The notes under the pieces: model-generated | Seen by the model: the letters and a program-made list of their open reading frames with translations, nothing else | Told to the model about the DNA's origin: nothing | Database searches by the model: none | From: an uncultured Clostridium sp. | GTDB lineage: Bacteria > Bacillota > Clostridia > TANB77 > CAG-508 | Assembly (NCBI GenBank): GCA_946498265.1 | Contig: CAMMNR010000045.1 | Coordinates: forward strand, 1-11,662 | Length of the DNA stretch: 11,662 nt | Direction: 5' to 3' | In this document: positions 5,851 to 11,662 of the stretch, piece by piece | How positions within the stretch are numbered: the stretch's first letter is position 1 | Layout of the letters: the number at the start of each line of letters is the position of its first letter | Made by a program: the position numbers and the translations under genes

Positions 5851-7074
5851 TTAAGTTCTAGTCAATAAAAATGAAGACTTGATTGAACAATCAACATTTA
5901 CATCAAAAAAAGAATTTTTATATTGTTCAGACCAATTATAATCTTGATATTTACTTTCAGTTGAAAAATTTTTCCTAATAAATTTACCAAATTTATTAAT
6001 ATCTGAATTCAATTCTTTTGATGTTTTATATAAATAATCTGACAAAATAGATTCTAAATAACTATTACAATAATTAGATAATTGGCTCAAAGTATTAGAA
6101 TCAGAATAATTAACACTTTCATCTATAGAATACACTCTTCCAGAAAAATTACAATCAATAGTTATAAAAGGGGAATCATTAACTATTTTAGCATCTACTT
6201 TTGTATTTAATACAGGTGTAATATATACATCAATAAAAGAATCACTCTTTTGAGGATTAGGAATAGAAAGTAAAAAACCATCTACTTTATTATCAAGAAT
6301 CATAAAACAAAGATTTTCAATCTCATTTAATTCACCAACTAAAGTACCACCTCTAAATACTGCAAGACCAGTATTTTCTGATATATATTGACCAGAAGAA
6401 GGAATAAAAGCAGATTTAGCAGTATCATTTGATGGTGAACTTGAATTAGATAATGAAGCAGAATTTTCACTACTAATTCCACCCAAAATTGCATATGGTT
6501 CACAAGCATCACAAGTCATAGAGTAAAAAAAGTCTCCTATTGTAGCATTAGAATTATAACCTGTAAATTGACTCGAATTTACAAATGTTTCATAATATTT
6601 AGTAATCAAATTTTCAAGTGTAGGTTTAGAATTTTTCATATATGTTTTTGCAGTAGATTTACTTACAACAATATTCGCAGAAGGTCTGATATCCGGATTA
6701 TTTAACAAAGTATATATTTCTTCTTCAATTCCCGTACTTGCCAATTCTTCTGAAAAGACAATTAATTTACAATGAGATAAGTTAACCTCTTTACCAATAT
6801 TTGTATTCATCAAATTCATAGCACTGTTAATAGAGGAGGCATCAATACTAAATAATGTGGGTTCAGTTTTTTCACTTGAGCCAGTTTCAGTTACAGAAGA
6901 GGCATTTGTAAATTGAAATGTTATATTCAATTTATTAGTATCAGATACATCTAATCCCATTGCAACAACAACAGCTACATTTCCAACATTAGAAGAATGG
7001 TAGGAAGGAGAAAATGCAATAAGAAAGATTATAATTATAATTACAATAAAAAATTTTCTTAATAAATTATTCAT
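5851..7074 (-). CDS. gerAC: Spore germination protein GerAC (Ger(x)C family), without lipobox
   Basis: The C subunit of a GerA-type nutrient germinant receptor, normally a lipoprotein on the outer face of the spore inner membrane. The 407-residue protein has an N-terminal hydrophobic segment (about 8-21), then the family-like NVAVVVAMGLD (32-42), a long polar region with a serine-rich insert (about 205-225, SSENSASLSNSSSPSND), and a C-terminal domain ending in FFDVNVDCSIKSSF. Unusually, the cysteine of the expected lipobox (LxGC-W-D) is absent: the sequence after the hydrophobic segment is FSPSYHSSNVGN. The protein may be secreted or stay anchored by an uncleaved helix. Its start overlaps the end of gerAB by 8 nt; a G5 run lies about 12 nt upstream. 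Identification rests on operon position and overall architecture, which are clear, more than on strong motifs. Confidence 0.88.
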   Translation of the reverse strand: MNNLLRKFFIVIIIIIFLIAFSPSYHSSNVGNVAVVVAMGLDVSDTNKLNITFQFTNASSVTETGSSEKTEPTLFSIDASSINSAMNLMNTNIGKEVNLSHCKLIVFSEELASTGIEEEIYTLLNNPDIRPSANIVVSKSTAKTYMKNSKPTLENLITKYYETFVNSSQFTGYNSNATIGDFFYSMTCDACEPYAILGGISSENSASLSNSSSPSNDTAKSAFIPSSGQYISENTGLAVFRGGTLVGELNEIENLCFMILDNKVDGFLLSIPNPQKSDSFIDVYITPVLNTKVDAKIVNDSPFITIDCNFSGRVYSIDESVNYSDSNTLSQLSNYCNSYLESILSDYLYKTSKELNSDINKFGKFIRKNFSTESKYQDYNWSEQYKNSFFDVNVDCSIKSSFLLTRT

Positions 7075-8191
7075 TGGCTTCTAATACCCCCTTTTGATTT
7101 GGAAGATGAGCACTTTTTCTCTTTTTTAAATTAGCCAAAATTAATATTCCAATTCCCAGAACAAAAGATACACCAAAAGTCCAATAACTATAAATAGTAC
7201 TTTCTAAAAATTTTGAAATTGCATAATCCTTTGGAAACATAGCTATAGAAAAAACTATTAAGCCAAAGCTATAAACTAAAGAATTTATATTTTGAGAATT
7301 AGTAAGTTTTTTAAAGATTTCCATAGATAATCTAATATTAATAGTTACAAAAGATGTTATAACTAAAATCCAAATAAATAAGAAAAATGACTCTAACCTT
7401 TGAAAAAAGTCGCCAAATTCTATATATCTGGTAGCATAATAAAGAGGCATAACTTCATCAACATTTAATAAAAATCTAAACATAAACAAAATTATAGCAA
7501 CACAAAATAATAAATAAATACCAGCTATAATTGTTGTAGTAATAGCAATTTTTTTCATATCTTCAGGTTTTTTTAAATATGGTGGTAAAAAGTATAAAAT
7601 AATAATTCCAGTAAAGGCACCTAAATTTCCAAGACCTGTAATAAAAGTATTATAAACACCTTCACCCAAAATTGGAAAAACATTTTCAAAAGAAAAGAGT
7701 TTTATATTAGCAAAAAAGATAAATAATACAGAAAATACTAGCAATGGTAAAACAATAACATTAACTTTGGCAGAAGTAGAAAATCCTAATTTTGAACTTA
7801 GACAAGTTGCAATTATAAAAGCCAATATAATAAAAACTACGCTTGTCATTGGGTAATAGACCATTTTTAAACATTCACAAAAATTTCTAAGTAAAATAGA
7901 AGAACTTACTAAGAAGTATAAAATAAAAATAGCACCAATAATAGATTTGAAACACTTTCCACCTAAATATTCGGAAATATCAATAATATCATAACTAGAA
8001 AAATTTTTTAACAATTTAAAAATCAGTATAGCAATTGCAACTGCAATAATAGTCACATAAACAATATTAATTAAAATAGAAGACCTCGTTGTATCTATTA
8101 AATTTTTAGGCAGAGATAAAATAGAAGGAGTAAGAAATATAGTTAGAACAAGCAGGATTGCTTCAATAGTAGTAATTTTTGATTTTATCAT
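7067..8191 (-). CDS. gerAB: Spore germination protein GerAB (endospore permease family)
   Basis: The B subunit of the germinant receptor: an integral membrane protein of the amino acid permease (APC) superfamily that contributes to germinant recognition in the spore inner membrane. The 374-residue product has about ten hydrophobic helices, as expected, starting with TIEAILLVLTIFLTPSIL. The family-like segment FFQRLESFFLFIWILV lies between helices 7 and 8. Its length is normal (family about 360-370). The charged C-terminal tail (KKRKSAHLPNQKG) should face the cytoplasm or core. The start has GGGGG 7 nt upstream. The gene begins 20 nt after gerAA and overlaps gerAC by 8 nt, so the three are co-transcribed and probably co-translated. 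Confidence 0.92.
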   Translation of the reverse strand: MIKSKITTIEAILLVLTIFLTPSILSLPKNLIDTTRSSILINIVYVTIIAVAIAILIFKLLKNFSSYDIIDISEYLGGKCFKSIIGAIFILYFLVSSSILLRNFCECLKMVYYPMTSVVFIILAFIIATCLSSKLGFSTSAKVNVIVLPLLVFSVLFIFFANIKLFSFENVFPILGEGVYNTFITGLGNLGAFTGIIILYFLPPYLKKPEDMKKIAITTTIIAGIYLLFCVAIILFMFRFLLNVDEVMPLYYATRYIEFGDFFQRLESFFLFIWILVITSFVTINIRLSMEIFKKLTNSQNINSLVYSFGLIVFSIAMFPKDYAISKFLESTIYSYWTFGVSFVLGIGILILANLKKRKSAHLPNQKGVLEANE

Positions 8192-8211
8192 TTTAAAACC
8201 CCCATTCTATA

Positions 8212-9915
8212 TTATTTATATTTCCACATCATAGAAATTTTACTTTGTTTTTTTGGCTTTTTTGTATTTAAAAATGAAGCTCTATATTCTCTTTTCCAAA
8301 CGGGAGGTAAGTAATAATCATTACCTTTAACGTTATCTAATGGAGAAAGGCCAAGTGTGTATGAAACTCCAAAAGATTTGGTTTCTACTAAATAAGAAGT
8401 GTAAATAAATAGACCTAATGCAATACCTAAAAAACCAGCAATATAACCTAATAATATAAATAGAAAACGAGTAATCCTTAAATGAAATCCAAAAGAAAAA
8501 TCAGGAATTGCAAAAGAACCTATACCAGTAATAGCAACAATTATAATTAATATTGGGCTTACTATACCAGCAGAAACAGCAGCTTGCCCAAGAACCAAAG
8601 CACCAACTATTCCTATTGTAGGACCAATAGGGGATGGAACTCTTAAACCAGCTTCTCTTATTAGTTCAAAAGATATTTCCATCATTAAAATTTCTACTAT
8701 TATAGGAAAAGGAACATTTTCCCTAGAGGCTAAAATAGAAAATAATAATTCTGTTGGCAAAAGTTCTTGATGAAAACTAGTAATAGCAACGTAAAGTCCA
8801 GGTAAAAGCAGAGTTATAAAAGCAGCTAAAACACGAATACCCTTTAAAAAATTAGAAAAACTTGGCTTTAAATTTTTATCATCAGGAGAACCAAGAAAAT
8901 CAATTAAAATTGCTGGCATAATTAATGCATAAGGAGAACCATTAACAATTACAATAACTCTTCCAGCCAATAAGTAAGTAACAGCTTTATCAGGTCGTTC
9001 TGTGGATAAAACTTGAGGAACATTAAGAGCATTAGAGTCAGAAATTAATTGCTCCAATTGACCAGCAGAAAGAAGAGAGTCAATAGATAAATTATTTAAT
9101 CGATACTTTACTTCTGCAATTAAATCATTATTTGTGATATTTTGAATATAACAAAGGGCACATTTTGTTTTTGTAATTGTACCAATTTCCAAATTTTCAA
9201 TTACTAACTCCTCTGTATTTGAATATCGTCTTAAAAGTGAAGTATTTGTTCTAATATTTTCGACAAAAGACTCATGAGAACCTTTTATAACTATTTCGTT
9301 ACTAGGTTTTTCAACATTTCTTTGCTGAAATCCTTTAACTTCAATATCATATGCAATACTCAAAGTATCAACAAATAAAGCACAGTTTCCAGAGTTTATG
9401 CCAGAAGCTATTTTTTCAAAATCTGAAACAGGCTTAATAGAATTTTGAGGTACTAGACAATTCATTATATATTCAGATAAATCAAATTTCTTAACTTTTC
9501 TAACAGTAATATTATTTGTAACAGCTTCAGAAATAACTTTATTTTGAGAATCATCATATAAATTATTTTTATTTCTCATCATCAAAGGTTCTAAAATAAA
9601 ATCATCTAAAAGCTGAGAATTAACCATGCCATCAATGTAAACAATAAAAGCATTATATTGCTTACCTTTAGCATTCAAAGTAAATTCTCTAAGAACAACA
9701 TCACTATTAATTAAAGTATTATATTTAGTTTTCATATAATCTAAATTAACACTAACACTCTGAAAAATCTTAGTATCATCACTAGTGTTTTCTTCATTTT
9801 CGGTATTTGTATTTTGATTATCAACAGTAGGATCTTCTGATAAATTAAAATCATACTTTTTTTCTGGTGTGTATGTAAAAATAGACTTTACAAAATTTTT
9901 AAAATTAAAATTCAT
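8212..9915 (-). CDS. gerAA: Spore germination protein GerAA (GerA family)
   Basis: The A subunit of the germinant receptor in the spore inner membrane. The 567-residue protein has a soluble N-terminal region with an acidic, low-complexity stretch (about 27-48) and the conserved KGSHESFVENIRTNTSLLRR (211-230), then STERPDKA and LAGRVIVIVNGSPYAL (304-331). The membrane part (about 355-510) holds VPFPIIVEILMMEISFELIREAGLR (401-425) and VPSPIGPTIGIVGALVLG (426-443), both hallmarks of the family. The positively charged tail is typical. The start chosen is ATG 9915, because AAAGGA (9931-9926) lies 10 nt upstream; the upstream ATG at 9966 would place this site inside the coding sequence and add 17 non-conserved residues. 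It is the first gene of the ger operon and is divergent from the transglutaminase-like gene. Confidence 0.95.
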   Translation of the reverse strand: MNFNFKNFVKSIFTYTPEKKYDFNLSEDPTVDNQNTNTENEENTSDDTKIFQSVSVNLDYMKTKYNTLINSDVVLREFTLNAKGKQYNAFIVYIDGMVNSQLLDDFILEPLMMRNKNNLYDDSQNKVISEAVTNNITVRKVKKFDLSEYIMNCLVPQNSIKPVSDFEKIASGINSGNCALFVDTLSIAYDIEVKGFQQRNVEKPSNEIVIKGSHESFVENIRTNTSLLRRYSNTEELVIENLEIGTITKTKCALCYIQNITNNDLIAEVKYRLNNLSIDSLLSAGQLEQLISDSNALNVPQVLSTERPDKAVTYLLAGRVIVIVNGSPYALIMPAILIDFLGSPDDKNLKPSFSNFLKGIRVLAAFITLLLPGLYVAITSFHQELLPTELLFSILASRENVPFPIIVEILMMEISFELIREAGLRVPSPIGPTIGIVGALVLGQAAVSAGIVSPILIIIVAITGIGSFAIPDFSFGFHLRITRFLFILLGYIAGFLGIALGLFIYTSYLVETKSFGVSYTLGLSPLDNVKGNDYYLPPVWKREYRASFLNTKKPKKQSKISMMWKYK

Positions 9916-9943
9916 AATACTTAATTCCTTTTTTAAAAATATA

Positions 9944-9972
9944 ATTATAATAGATTTTAATGTCACAATTCA
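9944..9972 (-). promoter_or_regulatory. Possible promoter of the ger operon
   Basis: On the minus strand TGAATT (9972-9967), 17 nt, then TATAAT (9949-9944), 28 nt before the gerAA start. The -10 is perfect and the -35 weak. Germination operons are normally read by the forespore factor sigma-G; I found no clear sigma-G pair (GNATR with CATNNTA at 17-18 nt), so the assignment is tentative. The -35 lies within the left arm of the nested palindrome. Confidence 0.35.
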
Positions 9973-10045
9973 TATTTAAAATTATTTTCATAAAGTTATA
10001 TTATAATATAACTTTTATGTATATAAAGAATTAACTATGAATTGT
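9965..10045. repeat. Nested palindrome in the divergent ger/transglutaminase control region
   Basis: The centre (9992-10015) is a perfect 24-bp A/T-rich palindrome (AAAGTTATATTA and its mirror), extended by CATA/TATG with one extra T. An outer pair, ACAATTCATA (9965-9974) and TATGAATTGT (10036-10045), is a perfect 10-bp inverted repeat around nearly the same centre. The segments between pair only partly. The outer left arm covers the putative ger -35. It lies between divergent genes, where no terminator is expected, so an operator or a remnant palindrome is more likely. Confidence 0.65.
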
Positions 10046-10097
10046 AATTATTATTTGTAAAAAAGCAAAAAATATACTTTTTTTTATTACAAAAAAA

Positions 10098-10106
10098 TGA
10101 TATAAT
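10098..10106 (+). promoter_or_regulatory. Extended -10 promoter of the transglutaminase-like gene
   Basis: TGATATAAT gives a TG extended motif and a perfect TATAAT (10101-10106). The matching -35 position (10078-10083) is only T-rich, which an extended -10 can tolerate. A second TATAAT at 10110-10115 could be an alternative. Transcripts would begin near 10113-10122, just before the AAAGGGG site of the leader ORF. Confidence 0.5.
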
Positions 10107-10131
10107 AAATATAATGTACACAAAGGGGAAA

Positions 10132-10179
10132 ATGTTGAAAAATTACACGGAAAGGATGCAAATTAAATATGAGAGATAA
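10132..10179 (+). CDS. Possible 15-residue leader peptide
   Basis: The short ORF MLKNYTERMQIKYER begins at ATG 10132 right after AAAGGGG (10122-10128) and ends with TAA at 10177-10179, inside the coding sequence of the transglutaminase-like gene (start 10169) in a different frame. Its ribosome binding site is at least as good as that of the main gene (AAAGGA, 10151-10156, 12 nt before the ATG). Ribosomes ending here could restart at 10169, so coupling or leader control is possible. It may equally be chance; no run of a single regulatory amino acid is present. Confidence 0.25.
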   Translation: MLKNYTERMQIKYER

Positions 10180-11284
10180 AATTTCAACAATAATAATGAT
10201 TTTAATTGTATTAGGAATAATAGGTGTGACAGGAATTTTTGGATATATATTATATGACGAATTAACAAATTTGCAACAAACAGTAGCAGAAGACTTTCAA
10301 ACAACGTTTGATGATGACACATCAGTAGCAGCAATTGAAAATGAAGTAAAAGCACCAGAAGTAATAGAAAATTCATTAAATGAAATAGAAGGAACAAACA
10401 ATGGACAAAACACTAATATAGATTATAGCAATGTTAACGTAGATAAATATTTTTATAATCAATTAGAAGAATATTCAAAAATAATATATAGAGCATTTGA
10501 GAGCAACAAAGAAAACATGAAATCAGGAAAATATAAAATAGAATTAGGAAATACATTTTCAGATGTATTAAGTCAAAATGGTGGGCAAGAAATCCTAGGA
10601 GATTATTATCAATCAGCAATAGAAGCATATACATATGATAATCCAGATATTTTTTATTTAAGTCCAAATAAAATGTATTTAAATATAGAAACAATAACGT
10701 CAGGAAATAATGTTACATACAATGTATATATAAATAATGGAACAGAAGCAAATTATTTATCTGATGAATTCTCTTCAAAAGAACAAGTAGATAGTGCAAT
10801 AGCACAATTAGAACAAGTGAAAAATTCAATAATACAAAATAGAACAGGAAACACATATAATGATATAAAAATGGTACATGACTATTTAGTAGATAATTTA
10901 TCATATGATACATCTATATCTAAACCACATATATATAACATATATGGAGCTTTAATAAATAAAGAAGCAGTTTGTGAAGGATATGCAAGAGCTTTCAAAT
11001 ATTTATTAGATAATATGGACATACCATGTATATTAGTTGTAGGTAAAGCAACTAATACACAAGGAAAGTCAGAAAATCATGCGTGGAATTATGTTCAATC
11101 AAATGGAACATGGTATGCAGTGGATACAACTTGGGATGACCCAGTAGTTGTGGGAGGTGGCACAGTAAGCCAATCTTCTAAGTATAAATATTTTATGAAA
11201 AATGCTAATGAATTTAATGCAGACCATTTTGCAAATGGACAATTTACTGAAGGAGGAAAAGTATTTAGTTATCCGGAAATTTAA
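10169..11284 (+). CDS. Membrane-anchored transglutaminase-like protein
   Basis: A 371-residue protein with an N-terminal membrane helix (about 8-29) and short positive N-terminus, so it is probably anchored with the bulk outside. Residues 30-90 form a polar acidic linker. A central region (about 91-225) resembles no domain I can name. The C-terminal transglutaminase-like cysteine-peptidase fold carries the full triad: C269 in EAVCEGYARAFKYLL, H304 in SENHAWNYV and D319 in YAVDTTWDDP. Such domains act as peptidases, crosslinkers or amide hydrolases, and the reaction cannot be chosen from sequence. The start has AAAGGA 12 nt upstream, and the ATG at 10156 is out of frame. The gene is divergent from the ger operon, and its TAA stop abuts a GGGGACG repeat. 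A role in the cell wall or spore surface is possible but unproven. Confidence 0.85.
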   Translation: MRDKISTIIMILIVLGIIGVTGIFGYILYDELTNLQQTVAEDFQTTFDDDTSVAAIENEVKAPEVIENSLNEIEGTNNGQNTNIDYSNVNVDKYFYNQLEEYSKIIYRAFESNKENMKSGKYKIELGNTFSDVLSQNGGQEILGDYYQSAIEAYTYDNPDIFYLSPNKMYLNIETITSGNNVTYNVYINNGTEANYLSDEFSSKEQVDSAIAQLEQVKNSIIQNRTGNTYNDIKMVHDYLVDNLSYDTSISKPHIYNIYGALINKEAVCEGYARAFKYLLDNMDIPCILVVGKATNTQGKSENHAWNYVQSNGTWYAVDTTWDDPVVVGGGTVSQSSKYKYFMKNANEFNADHFANGQFTEGGKVFSYPEI

Positions 11285-11662
11285 AGGGGACGTTCCTTCA
11301 ATCCCTAAAATTCGGGACATTGGGGACGGACCTTGGAAATTACTATTTTGGGGACGCGTCCAAAAAGGGAATTTTGATTCTATAACATTTTTTACTAAAA
11401 ACAAAGTATTATATATAAATTTTCTTAATTACGAATGTGAATGGAAGAATATTATAAATTCTTTAATTATCAAGTAGGAGAATCTCAAACTTGCTTTGAG
11501 AGGTGCCTGCTTGATAATTTTAGAATTTATTTGTTCTGTAATGTTAGCCGAGTAATTATTAAAATTTATATATAATACTTTTGTTTAATTAATGTAAAAT
11601 ATTTTTAATAAAATTCCCTTTTTGGACGCGTCCCCAAAATGGTAAATTTCCAAAGGTCCGTC
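11285..11662. repeat. Giant GGGGACG-type fold-back repeat, running off the window
   Basis: Starting 1 nt after the transglutaminase stop, three GGGGACG units occur at 11286-11292, 11322-11328 and 11350-11356. The arm 11325-11375 is complementary to 11610-11662 at 50 of 51 positions with two single-base bulges; it contains the self-complementary GGACGCGTCC. Inside it, 11403-11423 and 11561-11581 are a perfect 21-bp inverted repeat, and 11456-11528 forms the tip. All share a centre near 11492, so at least 338 nt fold into one long hairpin. The unit at 11285-11324 has no partner in the window, so the element probably continues beyond 11662. No protein is supported in it. Confidence 0.88.
11456..11528. 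repeat. Structured tip hairpin of the giant repeat
   Basis: The pairing is AAATTCT (11456-11462)/AGAATTT (11522-11528), a 2-nt mismatch, then AATTATCAAGTAGG (11465-11478)/CCTGCTTGATAATT (11506-11519) with one G-T wobble, an internal loop AGAA/GGTG, then TCTCAAA (11483-11489)/TTTGAGA (11495-11501) closed by the loop CTTGC. It is more G/C-rich than its surroundings. It may be a structured RNA, a DNA hairpin recognised by a transposase, or a terminator. Confidence 0.7.

Noticed and set aside
10143..10913. Leucine-rich minus-strand open frames opposite the transglutaminase gene
   Set aside because: They are antisense shadows of A-rich coding sequence (poly-L/F/H composition) without ribosome binding sites or homology.
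11202..11477. An open frame of 91 codons over the end of the transglutaminase gene and the giant repeat
   Set aside because: It runs through the GGGGACG inverted repeat and overlaps the real gene in another frame; its sequence is a translation of the repeat, with no good ribosome binding site.
1..11662. Reassigned TGA codon
   Set aside because: None of the genes ends in TGA, but all proteins read fully with the standard code and Trp is encoded by TGG at conserved sites; TGA avoidance is expected at this A/T content.

Overview
The window is very AT-rich (about a quarter G+C by eye). It uses AGA for arginine and ATA for isoleucine heavily, has Gram-positive style Shine-Dalgarno sites, and carries a complete GerA-type spore germination operon. 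It therefore most likely comes from an endospore-forming, low-GC member of the Firmicutes, probably of class Clostridia. The species cannot be named from the sequence.

Layout, left to right. (1) Positions 1-1200: the 3' end of an RlmI-like SAM methyltransferase, then a short RluA-family pseudouridine synthase with a large GGGGACG-type palindrome on each side. (2) 1226-1591: secG, with an extended -10 promoter and its own intrinsic terminator. (3) 1650-4563: rnr (RNase R), split by a one-base frameshift inside the catalytic domain, then an HD-domain phosphohydrolase gene overlapping its stop codon. The usual next gene, smpB, is not there. (4) 4595-4637: a terminator shared by convergent genes, followed on the minus strand by a cupin-like gene with a perfect consensus housekeeping promoter. 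(5) 9915 down to 5648, minus strand: gerAA-gerAB-gerAC plus a 60-codon two-helix membrane protein, all tightly packed. This looks like a nutrient germinant receptor with A, B, C and a candidate D subunit. (6) 9916-10168: a divergent control region with a nested palindrome. (7) 10132-11284: a tiny leader ORF overlapping the start of a membrane-anchored transglutaminase-like protein. (8) 11285-11662: a very long inverted repeat of the GGGGACG type that folds on itself over at least 338 nt and runs off the window.

How the parts relate. The first genes are housekeeping functions (rRNA or tRNA modification, protein export, RNA decay). The ger operon would make an inner-spore-membrane receptor that senses nutrients. 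The divergent transglutaminase-like gene shares its control region, which may mean common timing but does not prove a common role.

The most unusual material is non-coding. Three palindromes share a GGGGACG core, and each starts at or within 7 nt of the stop codon of an upstream plus-strand gene. The two around the pseudouridine synthase differ from each other in sequence, yet both arms have changed together so that pairing is kept. The third is a giant fold-back with a structured tip. Together they look like a dispersed palindromic repeat family, either mobile or serving as 3'-end structures. Other points worth checking are the rnr frameshift, a GerAC homologue without a lipobox cysteine, and the leader ORF.
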